Counted from the first letter of the stretch, positions 26,116 to 37,625 are shown. The stretch: 64,000 nucleotides of DNA from Gammaproteobacteria bacterium (GCA_018820765.1 JAHJNN010000012.1:124001-188000); one strand, 5' to 3'. Numbers and translations are program-made. The notes: generated by a model not told the origin, from the sequence alone.

Positions 26116-26867
26116 AGGGTGCAAAAGGTCAGTTCGAAATCGATCGGCAGGTCGGTGCAACTGCGGATCGCCGACGGCGCCGCCTGGACGAAGCGGATGT
26201 TGAGCATGTATTTGTTGGCCGAAATTTCCGGCACGCACGGCAGGTCGCCGGCCAGGCTCACCCGGATCAGCTGCGGATTGCGTGATTCGAGCATGCGCTG
26301 GTAATTGCCGTTGTTCGCATGCTGCAATTCGGGACGGCCGCTGTCGCGCAGCAGGCCCAGCACGATTTCGACCGCAGCACGGATCGACGAAAAGGGTGCC
26401 AGCCAGCTTTTCAACTGGCTTTCACGCGCATCGGCCGGCTTGTGCAGCCAGTAATGGTAGGACGGCAGGTCGAACTCGCACATGCCGCCCGGGATGGCTG
26501 CGCGCTGCTTGATGGCCATCAGCCAGTCGTCTTCGCGCAGGTGTTGCCCCACCTTGCCGGGCAGTTGATAAATGCCGTGGTGCGCGGCCTCGATCGCTGC
26601 CAGCACCTGTTCCAGCGTCTCGCCTTCTACATGCGGATTGCCGCGCAACGCGGTCAATACGGATTTTTGCCGGTCCAGTTCCTGCAGCAAGTCGGACTTG
26701 AGATCGGCGCGCGCGGCCACTTCAGCCAATTCGAAGAGCGACAGCAAGGCCGCATGATGGGCGTGCGGGTCGGGCGATGCGGCATGGGCATCGAAGCGGT
26801 CGAACAGGTCTTCCAGCCGCAGCAGGGTGCGGATGCGTTCGCTTAGAGGATATTCGTAATAGATCAC
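26112..26867 (-). CDS. zapD: Cell division protein ZapD
   Basis: A 251-residue cytoplasmic FtsZ-bundling protein. The N-terminus [21 protein letters not shown] and the central region with [11 protein letters not shown] match the ZapD (DUF1342) family, as does the length. The start codon is GTG at 26865-26867. It is followed by yacG with a four-base overlap and preceded by coaE across 52 bases, a standard gammaproteobacterial and betaproteobacterial neighbourhood. Confidence 0.94.
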   Translation of the reverse strand: MIYYEYPLSERIRTLLRLEDLFDRFDAHAASPDPHAHHAALLSLFELAEVAARADLKSDLLQELDRQKSVLTALRGNPHVEGETLEQVLAAIEAAHHGIYQLPGKVGQHLREDDWLMAIKQRAAIPGGMCEFDLPSYHYWLHKPADARESQLKSWLAPFSSIRAAVEIVLGLLRDSGRPELQHANNGNYQRMLESRNPQLIRVSLAGDLPCVPEISANKYMLNIRFVQAAPSAIRSCTDLPIDFELTFCTL

Positions 26868-26919
26868 GCAGCAACGCGTTTATCGGAATGAGGCGATTGT
26901 CACCTATTCATGCGGAAAA

Positions 26920-27528
26920 TCAAGGCGATGGCCTGGTAGAAAACGCCAGGTAACGCCGGTGAAGCGTTGCGACCTCGGACCGCAAGGCCTCGGGAGAGGC
27001 CGTGTTGACGATCACGTCGTCCGCTGCCGCCAGGCGTTCGGCACGCGTGGCTTGCGCGGCGAGAATGGCGTTCACTTCATCCGGCGCCAGCCCGCTGCGC
27101 GCCATGACCCGCGCAATCTGCAGCGCTTCGGGGCAATCGACGACCAGCACGCGGCTCAGCACGTCGCGGTAGCTTCCGGTTTCCACCAGCAGGGGAATCA
27201 CGATGAGCGCATAGGGCGCCGTCAGCGCGGTGAGCGCCTGCCCGACCGCCTGGTGGATGCGCGGATGCAGGAGGGCTTCAAGCTGATGCCGGGCCGCGGC
27301 GTCGGCGAACACCCGGCGCCGCAGCGCGGCGCGGTCCAGCGTGCCATCCGGCTGCATCACCGTTTCGCCAAAGGCCGTGCGGATCGCGTCCAGCGCTTCG
27401 CTGCCGGGCTCGGTCAGCTGGCGCGCAATGACATCCGTGTCGATCACCGGCACGCCAAGGGCGGCGAAGCACTCGGCAACGGTCGACTTGCCGGAACCGA
27501 TGCCGCCGGTAAGCCCGACCGCGAACAT
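26920..27528 (-). CDS. coaE: Dephospho-CoA kinase
   Basis: A 202-residue P-loop kinase for the last step of coenzyme A synthesis. The Walker A motif is GLTGGIGSGKST near residue 7; DTDVIARQL (about residues 31-39) and IPLLVET are conserved substrate and lid regions. The start overlaps the pilD stop by one base (TGATG). Length is typical (about 200-206). Confidence 0.96.
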   Translation of the reverse strand: MFAVGLTGGIGSGKSTVAECFAALGVPVIDTDVIARQLTEPGSEALDAIRTAFGETVMQPDGTLDRAALRRRVFADAAARHQLEALLHPRIHQAVGQALTALTAPYALIVIPLLVETGSYRDVLSRVLVVDCPEALQIARVMARSGLAPDEVNAILAAQATRAERLAAADDVIVNTASPEALRSEVATLHRRYLAFSTRPSP

Positions 27529-28379
27529 CAGAATTGCGCGAGGTAGGCCTGGGTCAGCTCGGCGCCGAAGAACAGCGCCACCAGCCCGCCGCCGGCCAGA
27601 TACGGCCCGAACGGAATCGGTACGCGCCGGTCATGCTTGACCAGCACGATCATTGCGATGCCGATCGCCGCGCCGACCACGGAAGAAAGCAACAGGGTGA
27701 CGGGCAGCAGCTGCCAGCCGAGCCAGGCACCGATGGCGCCCAGCAGCTTGAAGTCGCCGTAGCCCATCCCCTCCTTGCCGGTGACGAGCTTGAACAGCCA
27801 GTACACCGACCACAGCACCCCATAGCCGGCGATGGCGCCGACGACGGCGTCCGGCAGGCTGGCGAAATGTCCGCCCAAGTTGAACAGCAGCCCCAGCCAC
27901 ACCAGCGGCAGGGTCAGACTGTCCGGCAGCAGCGTGGTATCGAGGTCGATGAAGGCCAGTGCGATCAGCGCCCACACCAGCAGCAGCGCGCCCAGCGTCT
28001 GCACGCTCAGCCCCCATTTCCACGCCGCCACCGCCGACAGCAGTGCGGTGAGCAGTTCCACCAGCGGATAGCGGGCGCTGATCGGCGTGCGGCAGGCTGA
28101 GCAGCGCCCGCGCAGCCACAGCCACGACAGCAGCGGAATGTTTTCCAGCGCAGTGATCTGATGTCCGCATTGCGGGCAGGCCGAACGCGGCGCCCACAGG
28201 TCATAGCGTGGGGATTCGGCCACCGGCTCGCCACGCAGTTCGGCACACTGCGCATGCCATTCCGCCTCCATCATCTTGGGCAGGCGATGGATGGCGACGT
28301 TGAGAAAGCTGCCGATCAGCAGGCTGAATAAAAAAACCAGCCCGGTGAAGAGGGCTGGTTCAGTGTGCAGGAGTTCCAT
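27528..28379 (-). CDS. pilD: Prepilin peptidase PilD
   Basis: A 283-residue aspartyl membrane protease that cleaves and N-methylates type IV prepilins. The cytoplasmic N-terminal loop has two zinc pairs, CPQC and CSAC. The catalytic aspartates are in DLDTTLLPD and GYGDFKLLG. About eight membrane helices are evident. It overlaps pilC and coaE by one to three bases, forming a pilBCD-coaE transcript. Confidence 0.96.
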   Translation of the reverse strand: MELLHTEPALFTGLVFLFSLLIGSFLNVAIHRLPKMMEAEWHAQCAELRGEPVAESPRYDLWAPRSACPQCGHQITALENIPLLSWLWLRGRCSACRTPISARYPLVELLTALLSAVAAWKWGLSVQTLGALLLVWALIALAFIDLDTTLLPDSLTLPLVWLGLLFNLGGHFASLPDAVVGAIAGYGVLWSVYWLFKLVTGKEGMGYGDFKLLGAIGAWLGWQLLPVTLLLSSVVGAAIGIAMIVLVKHDRRVPIPFGPYLAGGGLVALFFGAELTQAYLAQF

Positions 28380-29599
28380 CAGACGACAGAACCCATCTTG
28401 AAGATCGGCAGGTACATGGCGATCACCATGCCGCCGATCAGCGTGCCCAGCACCACCATGATGATCGGCTCCATCAGGCTCGACAATGCCTCGACGGCGT
28501 CATCCACTTCCGCCTCGTAAAAGTCTGCCACCTTGCCAAGCATGGAGTCGAGCGCGCCGGACTCCTCGCCGATGGCGGCCATTTGCAACACCATGTTGGG
28601 GAAACGTCCCGAGTTCTGCATGGCCTGCGTAAGCGCCGTGCCGGTCGACACCTCGTTACGTATTTTGTGGGTGGCCTCGACGAACACCTGGTTGCCGGAT
28701 GCGCCACCCACCGAGTCCAGCGCCTCGACCAGCGGAACCCCGGCCGCGAACATGGTGGCCAGCGTGCGGGTCCAGCGCGCAATGGTGGCCTTTTCGATCA
28801 CCGGGCCAAAAATCGGCAGCTTGAGCATGACTCGGTCCATGAACATCTGCACCTTGCGCGAGCGCTTCCAGGCTTGCAGCAAGGCGTAGATGCCGCCGCC
28901 GACGGCGCCGAAAATCGCCCACCACCATTCGACGAAAAAGTCCGAAATCGCCATCACCACCAGAGTCGGGGCCGGCAGGTCGGCGCCGAAGCTGCTGAAC
29001 AGGTCCTTGAACGCCGGAATCACGAAAATCATGATGACGGCGGTGATGATGAAGGCCACCACGATGATGGAAACGGGGTAGAACAATGCCGACTTGATCT
29101 TGCCCTTGATGGCGAGGATTTTTTCCTTGTACACCGCCAGCCGTTCGAGCACGCCTTCCAGGATGCCGGCCGCTTCGCCCGCGCCCACCAGGTTGCAGAA
29201 CAGCGCATCGAAATAAAGCGGGTGGCGTCCGAATGACTGGGTGAGGCTGCTGCCCTTTTCGATATCGGCCTTGATTTCCAGCAGCAGGCGCTGCATCGAC
29301 GGGTTGGAATGCCCGCGCGCGACGATTTCGAACGACTGCAGCAGCGGCACCCCGGCTTTCATCATGGTCGCCAGTTGCCGCGTAAACAGGGTGACGTCCT
29401 TGTCGGTGATGCGCTTGGCACTGCTGAAAAGCGAGCTCTGTTTCTTGACCTTGGTGACGGTAATCCCCTGCTTGCGCAGCTGGGAATTGACCACGGCCTC
29501 GCCGGCGGCCTGCAACTGGCCCTTGACCTTCTTGCCGCGCTTGTCCATCCCCTCCCACAGGAAGGTGGCATCCTTGACTGCTTTTGCCGCTGTAGCCAT
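28379..29599 (-). CDS. pilC: Type IV pilus inner-membrane platform protein PilC
   Basis: A 406-residue platform protein for the type IV pilus. Two GspF-type domains (about residues 70-195 and 275-400) have FTRQLATMMKAGVPLLQS and WTRTLATMFAAGVPLVEAL as their repeated starts; membrane helices are near 175-205, 225-250 and at the C-terminus. It lies 11 bases after pilB and touches pilD, a complete pilBCD set. Confidence 0.96.
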   Translation of the reverse strand: MATAAKAVKDATFLWEGMDKRGKKVKGQLQAAGEAVVNSQLRKQGITVTKVKKQSSLFSSAKRITDKDVTLFTRQLATMMKAGVPLLQSFEIVARGHSNPSMQRLLLEIKADIEKGSSLTQSFGRHPLYFDALFCNLVGAGEAAGILEGVLERLAVYKEKILAIKGKIKSALFYPVSIIVVAFIITAVIMIFVIPAFKDLFSSFGADLPAPTLVVMAISDFFVEWWWAIFGAVGGGIYALLQAWKRSRKVQMFMDRVMLKLPIFGPVIEKATIARWTRTLATMFAAGVPLVEALDSVGGASGNQVFVEATHKIRNEVSTGTALTQAMQNSGRFPNMVLQMAAIGEESGALDSMLGKVADFYEAEVDDAVEALSSLMEPIIMVVLGTLIGGMVIAMYLPIFKMGSVV

Positions 29600-29610
29600 C
29601 TAAACGATCC

Positions 29611-31329
<1,719 letters not shown>

Positions 31330-31416
31330 AGCTCGGTTCCTGATCCAGCGTCAATGATCGGCCGCATCGGCACACGTCAGACAGGGCGATCAATGGCCTT
31401 AACGGCGATTTTTCGA

Positions 31417-32715
31417 CTAAATTGAGGCGTTCCCGGACACGTCGTTATCGGATTCCGGCAGATAGATGCGCGCCATTTTGACGGCGCGGTCCTGCGTCTG
31501 CACGATTTCCACCGGCACGTCGCCCAGCTTGAGGCTCACGCCCGCCTCGGGAATGTCCTCGAATTGCTCCAGCAGCAGGCCGTTCAGGGTCTTCGGGCCG
31601 TCCAGCGGCAGCGACAGGCCCAGCTTGCGGTTCAGGTGGCGGAGCAGGACGGTGCCCTCGGCCAGCCAGCTGCCGTCTTCCTCGCGCCGCAGATAGCCCG
31701 TGTCCGAAGGTGCCTGGGTGGTGAATTCGCCGACCATTTCTTCCAGCAGGTCTTCCAGCGTCACCAGGCCCTGCAGTTCGCCGTATTCATCGACCACCAG
31801 CGCCAGCCGCCGCCGGCTGCTCTGGAAGTTGCGCAACTGGGTGAACAGCGGCGTGCCCGCCGGAACGAAATACGGCTCCTCCAGGTTCTCTTTCAGGGTA
31901 TCGGGATCGAGTTCCTCGCCGGTCAGCGCATGCAGCACCCGGCGCACATGCAGCACGCCGAGCAGGTTGTCGGCCGAGCCCGCGTGCACCACGAGGCGGG
32001 TGTGGTGGCTGGTGGATATCTGCTGACGCAGGCGCTCCGGGTCGTCCTCGATGTCGATCGCTTCGATCTGGTTGCGCGGCGTCATCACGTCGTCGACGGT
32101 GATGTCCTCCAGTTCCAGCAGATTCACCAGAATCCGGTGGTGCTCGCGCGGCAGCACCCCGGACGACTCCAGCACGATGGTCCGCAACTCCTCCAGTCCG
32201 AGGCGGCTGCCGTGGCCCGGCTCGGGCGGCTTGATCCGCAACAGCCGCAGGATGGCCTGCACGAACAGGTTGACGAACCAGACCACCGGATACGCCAGTT
32301 TGAGCATCGGTGTCAGCGCATACGCGGCCGGATAGGCCACCCGCTCCGGGTAGGACGCGCCGAGCACCTTGGGCGTGACCTCGCTGAACACCAGGATCAG
32401 GAAAGTCAGCAGCAAGGTTGCCAGCGACAGCGCGACGTCCGACTCCCCGAACAGGCGGATCGAAATGATCGTTGCCAGCGTCGCTGCCGCGATATTGACC
32501 AGATTGTTGCCGAGCAGGATCACCCCCAGCAGCTTGTCGGTCTGGTTCAGCAGCGACAGGGTCAGGATCGCACCGCGGTGGCCGGTTTCGGCGGCATGGC
32601 GCAGCCGGTAGCGGTTGATCGCCATCATGGCGGTTTCGGACGCCGAAAAGCAGGCCGAAAGAAACAGCAAGCCTGCGAGCAGGCCGAACAGGGTACTGAT
32701 GGACAGGGTTTCCAA
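31417..32715 (-). CDS. CNNM/CBS-domain protein (CorB/HlyC-CorC family)
   Basis: A 432-residue membrane protein with an N-terminal DUF21/CNNM domain of four hydrophobic segments (residues 5-180; CFSASETAMMA), a CBS pair (about 205-335; VDDVMTPRNQIEAID) and a C-terminal CorC/HlyC domain (about 345-425). Relatives are E. coli YfjD/CorB, linked to Mg/Co efflux. Its position next to ypjD and ffh matches the E. coli ffh-ypjD-yfjD arrangement. The transported ion is not decided by the sequence. Confidence 0.9.
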   Translation of the reverse strand: METLSISTLFGLLAGLLFLSACFSASETAMMAINRYRLRHAAETGHRGAILTLSLLNQTDKLLGVILLGNNLVNIAAATLATIISIRLFGESDVALSLATLLLTFLILVFSEVTPKVLGASYPERVAYPAAYALTPMLKLAYPVVWFVNLFVQAILRLLRIKPPEPGHGSRLGLEELRTIVLESSGVLPREHHRILVNLLELEDITVDDVMTPRNQIEAIDIEDDPERLRQQISTSHHTRLVVHAGSADNLLGVLHVRRVLHALTGEELDPDTLKENLEEPYFVPAGTPLFTQLRNFQSSRRRLALVVDEYGELQGLVTLEDLLEEMVGEFTTQAPSDTGYLRREEDGSWLAEGTVLLRHLNRKLGLSLPLDGPKTLNGLLLEQFEDIPEAGVSLKLGDVPVEIVQTQDRAVKMARIYLPESDNDVSGNASI

Positions 32716-32762
32716 AGACGATTCCTGAGAAGGCGGATCAAGCGCTCCGGCAGGCGGACACG

Positions 32763-33548
32763 TCAGCGCCCAAGCAGCACTTCCAGAACGAACTGGGTGC
32801 CCAGATAGGCCAGCAGCAGCAATGTGAAGCCGGTGATCGTCCAGACCAGCGCCGTGCGTCCGCGCCAGCCGCGAAAATGCCGCCCCGCCAGCAGGCCACC
32901 GAACACCAGCCAGGACAGGAGGGCCAATATGACCTTGTGGGTAAACTGCAGCGGCGTGCCGAACAGCTCTTCCGAGAAGAACACCCCGCTGAACACCGCC
33001 AGCGTCAACAGCGCAAAGCCGGCGCCGATGGTCTTGAACAGCATGGCCTCAAGGGTCAGCAAGGGCGGTGCGCCATTCTGCAAATGCGCGCCGCGATGCA
33101 GCTGCTTTTCCAGCATCGTCATCATCACCGCATGCAGCGCCGCCACCGCCAGCAGGCCATAGGCTAGAAAAGACACCACCAGATGCGCGCGCAGGGCCAG
33201 CGCCTGCGAGTTGGAGATGATGTGGGTATCGGTAAAAAACGCCATGACCAACACGGACAGTGCCGCCAGCCCGCTCACCCAAGACTGCAGGCGCAACAGG
33301 GGCGCCCCGTGGCTGGACAGCCAGTAGGTCAGCGCAGTCAGCCATAAAATCGTCGACAGGGAATTGCCGAATCCCAACCGGATGTCGCCCTGCCCCAGCA
33401 CCGACTGATAAATCAGCGCGCCGTGCGCCAGCAGGGCCAGCGGCAGCAGCCAGCGCACCGATGCGGCGGGCGGGGTGCGCTGCAGGCGCCAGGCCACCCA
33501 GCCATAGAGGGCGCTCACGCACAAAGTAACCAGCAATAACGGAGACAT
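32763..33548 (-). CDS. ypjD: Inner membrane protein YpjD (CcsA-like)
   Basis: A 261-residue protein with about eight membrane helices related to the CcsA/CcmC cytochrome c assembly fold; HLVVSFLAYGLLAVAALHAVMM and FTHKVILALLSWLVFGGLLAGRH contain the family histidines. The WWD haem-handling signature is not obvious. It is divergent from ffh, with a 70-bp gap in which the start codons face away, as in E. coli. A role in cytochrome assembly is possible but unproven. Confidence 0.85.
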   Translation of the reverse strand: MSPLLLVTLCVSALYGWVAWRLQRTPPAASVRWLLPLALLAHGALIYQSVLGQGDIRLGFGNSLSTILWLTALTYWLSSHGAPLLRLQSWVSGLAALSVLVMAFFTDTHIISNSQALALRAHLVVSFLAYGLLAVAALHAVMMTMLEKQLHRGAHLQNGAPPLLTLEAMLFKTIGAGFALLTLAVFSGVFFSEELFGTPLQFTHKVILALLSWLVFGGLLAGRHFRGWRGRTALVWTITGFTLLLLAYLGTQFVLEVLLGR

Positions 33549-33618
33549 TCGTTAAAATGCAAATCTGAATTCAGCGAGCCTCATTATCCATGCCGCCCCC
33601 AGCGGCAACAAGGAAGCC

Positions 33619-34962
33619 ATGTTAGATAATCTCAGCGGACGCCTCGCCGGCGTCGTCAAATCCCTGCGCGGGCAGGCGCGCATCACCGAAGCCAACGTGC
33701 AGGACACGCTGCGCCAGGTGCGCCTGGCCCTGCTCGAAGCCGACGTCGCCCTGCCGGTCGTCAAGGACTTCATCGAAGCGGTCAAGACCCGCGCGCTGGG
33801 TCAGGAAGTGCTCACCAGCCTTTCGCCGGGCCAGGCCCTGATCGGCATCGTTCACGAGGAGCTCACCCGTCTGATGGGGGGCGAGAACGCCGATCTCAAC
33901 CTGGCCGCCACCCCGCCCGCCGTCATTTTGATGGCCGGTCTGCAAGGTTCGGGCAAGACCACCACCAGCGGCAAGCTCGCGCTCTTGCTGAAAAACCGCA
34001 AAAAAAAGGTCCTGCTCGCCTCCGCCGACGTCTACCGTCCCGCCGCCATCGACCAGCTTCGGCAGCTCGCCACCCAGCTCGACGTCAGCTTTTTCGAGGC
34101 AGGCGACGAGCGCGATCCGCTGAAGATCGCGCAGGCGGCGCAGGATCACGCACGCAAGCAGTTCTATGACGTGCTGATCGTCGACACCGCCGGCCGCCTG
34201 GCGATCGACGAGGCGATGATGAATGAGATCACGGCGCTGCACGCCGCGGTCAAGCCGGTCGAAACCCTGTTCGTGGTCGACGCCATGCAGGGCCAGGACG
34301 CCATCAACGTCGCCAAGGCATTCAACGAGGCATTGCCGCTCACCGGCGTGGTGCTGACCAAGCTCGATGGCGACGCCCGCGGCGGCGCCGCGCTGTCGGT
34401 GCGCCACATCACCGGCAAGCCGCTCAAGTTCATCGGCGTCGGCGAAAAGCCCACCGGGCTGGAAGCCTTCCACCCCGAGCGCATGGCGCAGCGCATCCTC
34501 GGCATGGGCGACGTACTCTCGCTGATCGAGCAGGCGCAAAGCTCGGTCGACATGGCCGAGGCCAAGAAGCTCGCCGACAAGGTCAAGAAAGGCAAGGACT
34601 TCGACCTTGAGGATTTCAAGGCGCAAATCCAGCAGATGCGGAAAATGGGCGGCCTCTCCGCCCTGATGGACAAGCTGCCCGGCGCCGGCCAGATGAACAT
34701 GCCGGCGGGCGCCGACGACAAGGCGGTCAACCGGGTGGAAGGCATCATCAACAGCATGACCCCGCTGGAACGCCGCAAGCCCGACATCATCAAGGCCAGC
34801 CGCAAGCGCCGCATCGCCGCCGGCGCGGGAGTACAGGTGCAGGACGTCAACAAGCTGCTGAACCAGTTCGAGCAGGCGCAGAAGATGATGAAAATGATGG
34901 GCAAGGGCGGCCTCGGGAAGATGATGCGCGGCATGAAGGGGATGATGCCGGGAATGCGCTGA
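33619..34962 (+). CDS. ffh: Signal recognition particle protein Ffh
   Basis: A 447-residue SRP54 GTPase for co-translational targeting of inner-membrane proteins. Order: N domain; G domain with GLQGSGKTTTSGKLA, DTAGRLAIDE and TKLDGDARGGAAL; then a C-terminal M domain rich in Met (QAQKMMKMMGKG, MMRGMKGMMPGMR). Length is typical (about 450). It is on the same strand as rpsP, 74 bases upstream of it. Confidence 0.97.
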   Translation: MLDNLSGRLAGVVKSLRGQARITEANVQDTLRQVRLALLEADVALPVVKDFIEAVKTRALGQEVLTSLSPGQALIGIVHEELTRLMGGENADLNLAATPPAVILMAGLQGSGKTTTSGKLALLLKNRKKKVLLASADVYRPAAIDQLRQLATQLDVSFFEAGDERDPLKIAQAAQDHARKQFYDVLIVDTAGRLAIDEAMMNEITALHAAVKPVETLFVVDAMQGQDAINVAKAFNEALPLTGVVLTKLDGDARGGAALSVRHITGKPLKFIGVGEKPTGLEAFHPERMAQRILGMGDVLSLIEQAQSSVDMAEAKKLADKVKKGKDFDLEDFKAQIQQMRKMGGLSALMDKLPGAGQMNMPAGADDKAVNRVEGIINSMTPLERRKPDIIKASRKRRIAAGAGVQVQDVNKLLNQFEQAQKMMKMMGKGGLGKMMRGMKGMMPGMR

Positions 34963-34972
34963 TCCGGCGCTA

Positions 34973-35001
34973 CTGGCAAACCGGGGTTTTTTGGGTATAA
35001 T
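34973..35001 (+). promoter_or_regulatory. Sigma-70 promoter for rpsP operon
   Basis: A perfect -10 box TATAAT at 34996-35001 lies 17 bases after CTGGCA (34973-34978), a fair -35. The position, about 35 bases before the rpsP ATG, fits the rpsP-rimM-trmD-rplS transcript. Confidence 0.6.
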
Positions 35002-35036
35002 TCGCAGTTTTCTCCGTTTACCCGGTGGGTTAAATC

Positions 35037-35294
35037 ATGGTCGTTATTCGTCTTTCGCGCGGCGGCGCCAAAAACCGTCCCTTCTACAACGTGGTGGTGG
35101 CCGATTCGCGCTGCCGTCGTGACGGCCGCTTCATCGAGCGCGTCGGTTTCTACAATCCGGTGGCCTCCGAAGGCGCAGAAGCGCTGCGTCTGGATCAGGA
35201 GCGCATCGGCTACTGGGTGAGCAACGGTGCGCAGCTGTCCGACACCGTCGCCCGCCTGGTCAAGAAGAACACGCCTGCTGCCGCTGCTGTGTGA
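35037..35294 (+). CDS. rpsP: 30S ribosomal protein S16
   Basis: An 85-residue S16: [20 protein letters not shown] and [14 protein letters not shown] are the conserved N-terminus, and the C-terminal region keeps [16 protein letters not shown]. It opens the rpsP-rimM-trmD-rplS operon, overlapping rimM by four bases (GTGTGA). Confidence 0.97.
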   Translation: MVVIRLSRGGAKNRPFYNVVVADSRCRRDGRFIERVGFYNPVASEGAEALRLDQERIGYWVSNGAQLSDTVARLVKKNTPAAAAV

Positions 35295-35797
35295 GTCAGC
35301 CGGGCGACTGGGTCGTGATGGGGCGCATCGCCGCCCCGTTCGGCATCAAGGGCTGGGTCAAGGTCCAGCCCTATACCGAGGACCCGGGCACGCTGATGGA
35401 TTTTGAATCCTGGCGTGTCGGACGCGGTGAGCAACAGACGCATTACAGCGTCGAAGCCGTCCAGGACCACGGCAAGGCCCTGGTCGCCAAACTGGCGGGC
35501 ATCGACGGCCGCGACGCGGCGTTTGCCCTGCGCGGACAGGAAATCTCGGTGGCGAAGAGTGATTTGCCGCCGCCGGAAGAAAACGAGTTTTACTGGTCGG
35601 ACCTGATCGGTCTAAAAGTCGTCAACCGCCAAGGCATCGAGTTGGGCAAGGTGGACAGCCTGATGGAAAGCGGTGCGAACGATCTGCTGGTGGTCAAAGG
35701 CGCACGCGAGCACCTGATTCCCTTCATCGCGGCCTTTGTCGGCAAGGTGGATGTGGCGGGCGGAACGATCGAGGTGGACTGGGGCGACGATTATTGA
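35291..35797 (+). CDS. rimM: Ribosome maturation factor RimM
   Basis: A 168-residue factor for assembly of the 30S head. The N-terminal domain has [15 protein letters not shown] and the C-terminal PRC-barrel has [11 protein letters not shown] and LIPFIAAFV. The start is the GTG at 35291, overlapping the rpsP stop. Length is typical. Confidence 0.95.
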   Translation: MSQPGDWVVMGRIAAPFGIKGWVKVQPYTEDPGTLMDFESWRVGRGEQQTHYSVEAVQDHGKALVAKLAGIDGRDAAFALRGQEISVAKSDLPPPEENEFYWSDLIGLKVVNRQGIELGKVDSLMESGANDLLVVKGAREHLIPFIAAFVGKVDVAGGTIEVDWGDDY

Positions 35798-35808
35798 AGG
35801 AGGGGCGT

Positions 35809-36531
35809 GTGCGGTTTGATGCGGTCACGCTCTTCCCCGAGATGTTCGATGCCGTGCTGGATTACGGCATCACGCGGCGGGCGCTGGATCGCGGGCTGTA
35901 TCGGTTCAAATCGTGGAATCCGCGCGATTTCACCGACGATCCGCACCGCACGGTGGACGACCGGCCCTACGGCGGCGGCCCCGGGATGCTGATGCTGGCC
36001 GAACCGCTGGACCGCACGCTGAACGCGGTGCAGCAGGATCTGGCGAGCGAGAATCTGACGCCGTGGGTGGTGCACTTTTCGCCCCGCGGCCGCCCGCTGA
36101 CGCAGCAGCGGGTGATGGAATTGAAGGAAATCGCGCTCGATCAAAAGCGTGCGCTTGTGCTGCTGTGCGGGCGCTACGAAGGCATCGACGAACGGCTGTT
36201 GCAGCGCCGCGTCGACGAGGAAATCTCGCTCGGCGACTTCGTGCTGTCGGGCGGCGAACTGCCGGCACTGGCGCTGATGGATGCGATCATCCGGCAACTG
36301 CCGGGGGCGCTCAACGATGCCGAATCGGCCGTGCAGGATTCGTTCAGCCACGGGCTGCTCGACTGCCCGCACTACACGCGGCCCGAGGTGTGGCAGGGCA
36401 TGGCGGTGCCGGAGGTGCTGAAAAGCGGCAACCACGCGGCGATTGCCAAGTGGCGGCACGAAGAAAGCCGGCGGCTGACCGCCGCGCTGCGGCCTGATCT
36501 GCTGGAACAGGCGCAACAGCAAAAAGATTGA
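35809..36531 (+). CDS. trmD: tRNA (guanine-N1)-methyltransferase
   Basis: A 240-residue SPOUT-family enzyme that methylates G37 next to the anticodon. [12 protein letters not shown] begins the family domain, [13 protein letters not shown] and [12 protein letters not shown] form the SAM knot, and [10 protein letters not shown] follows. The GTG at 35809 is chosen over a TTG at 35794 because AAGGAGG (35797-35803) lies just before it. Cotranscribed with rimM and rplS. Confidence 0.95.
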   Translation: MRFDAVTLFPEMFDAVLDYGITRRALDRGLYRFKSWNPRDFTDDPHRTVDDRPYGGGPGMLMLAEPLDRTLNAVQQDLASENLTPWVVHFSPRGRPLTQQRVMELKEIALDQKRALVLLCGRYEGIDERLLQRRVDEEISLGDFVLSGGELPALALMDAIIRQLPGALNDAESAVQDSFSHGLLDCPHYTRPEVWQGMAVPEVLKSGNHAAIAKWRHEESRRLTAALRPDLLEQAQQQKD

Positions 36532-36557
36532 CCGGCTTGCCTTGTCAGGCAAACCGG
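36532..36557. other. Hairpin between trmD and rplS
   Basis: The stem CCGGCTTGCCT / AGGCAAACCGG (one mismatch) with a TGTC loop lies directly after the trmD stop in a 129-bp leader before rplS. No T-run follows. It could attenuate or stabilise the rplS leader. Confidence 0.4.
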
Positions 36558-36660
36558 AAATGAGCGGCGCTGTGGTTAAAACAAACCCCGGGGCCAATAT
36601 GAAACGGCGTGACGTCCACCCTTTTGGGTATACCTCTCCCGCCAGGTGCAAGGAAACATC

Positions 36661-37044
36661 ATGAACATCATCGAGCAACTCGAACAGGAAGAAATCGCCC
36701 GCCTGGGCAAAACCCTCCCCGACTTCGCCCCCGGCGACACCATCGTCGTCCAGGTGAAAGTGAAGGAAGGCAACCGCGAGCGTCTGCAGGCTTATGAAGG
36801 CGTGGTCATCGCCAAGCGCAACCGCGGCCTCAACTCCGCCTTCACCGTGCGCAAGATCTCGGCCGGCGAAGGTGTCGAGCGTACCTTCCAGACCTACTCG
36901 CCGCTGGTCGCTAGCGTCGAAGTCAAGCGCCGCGGCGACGTCCGCCGCGCCAAGCTGTACTACCTGCGCGAGCGTTCCGGCAAGTCCGCCCGCATCAAGG
37001 AAAAGCTGCCCGCCCGCAAGGCCAAGGCTGCCGTTGCCGAATAA
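36661..37044 (+). CDS. rplS: 50S ribosomal protein L19
   Basis: A 127-residue L19. [16 protein letters not shown] is the normal N-terminus, and [19 protein letters not shown] and [14 protein letters not shown] are conserved. The ATG at 36661 has AAGGAA upstream. It is the last gene of the rpsP operon and is followed by a strong terminator. Confidence 0.97.
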   Translation: MNIIEQLEQEEIARLGKTLPDFAPGDTIVVQVKVKEGNRERLQAYEGVVIAKRNRGLNSAFTVRKISAGEGVERTFQTYSPLVASVEVKRRGDVRRAKLYYLRERSGKSARIKEKLPARKAKAAVAE

Positions 37045-37065
37045 GCAGTCTTCCTGCCGCAACGC

Positions 37066-37099
37066 AAAACGCCCGCTTCATGCGGGCGTTTTTGTTTTT
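37066..37099 (+). terminator. Intrinsic terminator after rplS
   Basis: AAAACGCCCGC and GCGGGCGTTTT form a stem with a TTCAT loop, followed by a T-rich run (TTTTTGTTTTT). It ends the rpsP-rimM-trmD-rplS transcript about 20 bases before ogt. Confidence 0.85.
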
Positions 37100-37118
37100 C
37101 TGGGCGCTAAAATGAAGC

Positions 37119-37625
37119 ATGCTGATCTACGATGCCATTCTGGATGCTCCGCCCTGCCGCCTCGGCGCGGCCTTCACCGGCGACGCGCTGACCCGGCTGG
37201 ACTTCCTGCCCGTCGACACGCCCGTTTCCGGGCAGATGGACATGCGTGCCCGTCATCTGGCGGCTGAACTCGACGCCTATTGGAGTGATCCCGCGCATGC
37301 GTTCGACCTGCTGTTCGTGCCGGCGGGCACGCCGTTCCAGCTGCGGATATGGCACGCGCTGATGGCGATTCCGGCCGGGCAGCCGACCACCTATGGCGCG
37401 CTGGCCAAGGGGCTTGGCACCGCGCCACGCGCGGTGGGACAAGCCTGCGGCGCGAATCCCCTGCCCATCCTCATCCCCTGCCACCGCGTTCTGGCCGCCA
37501 ACGGGCTGGGCGGCTTCATGCACGCCTCCAGCGGCATGCCGCTGAATGTGAAAACCTGGCTGCTGGCGCATGAACATGCCCCCTCCCCAACCCTCCCCCG
37601 CTTGCGGGAGAGGGGGCAAGCGTAA
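37119..37625 (+). CDS. ogt: Methylated-DNA--protein-cysteine methyltransferase
   Basis: A 168-residue suicide repair protein for O6-alkylguanine. The acceptor Cys is in LIPCHRVLAANG; a DNA-binding helix (TTYGALAKGLG) precedes it. The last 17 residues (APSPTLPRLRERGQA) come from a palindromic repeat inserted in the 3' end, so the native C-terminus ended near NVKTWLLAHE. The stop overlaps the xerD start (TAATG). Confidence 0.9.
   Translation: MLIYDAILDAPPCRLGAAFTGDALTRLDFLPVDTPVSGQMDMRARHLAAELDAYWSDPAHAFDLLFVPAGTPFQLRIWHALMAIPAGQPTTYGALAKGLGTAPRAVGQACGANPLPILIPCHRVLAANGLGGFMHASSGMPLNVKTWLLAHEHAPSPTLPRLRERGQA
37579..37617. repeat. Interspersed palindromic repeat in the 3' end of ogt
   Basis: A C-rich half and its reverse complement (CCCTCCCCCGC and GCGGGAGAGGG around 37591-37614, one mismatch) form a hairpin preceded by CCCCCTCCCCAA. 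The pattern resembles dispersed CCCTCCCC repeats common in proteobacterial genomes. It lies inside the last ogt codons. Confidence 0.55.

Noticed and set aside
36600-36660. A promoter before rplS based on TATACC
   Set aside because: A -35 at proper distance is lacking, and rplS is readily explained by the upstream operon transcript.
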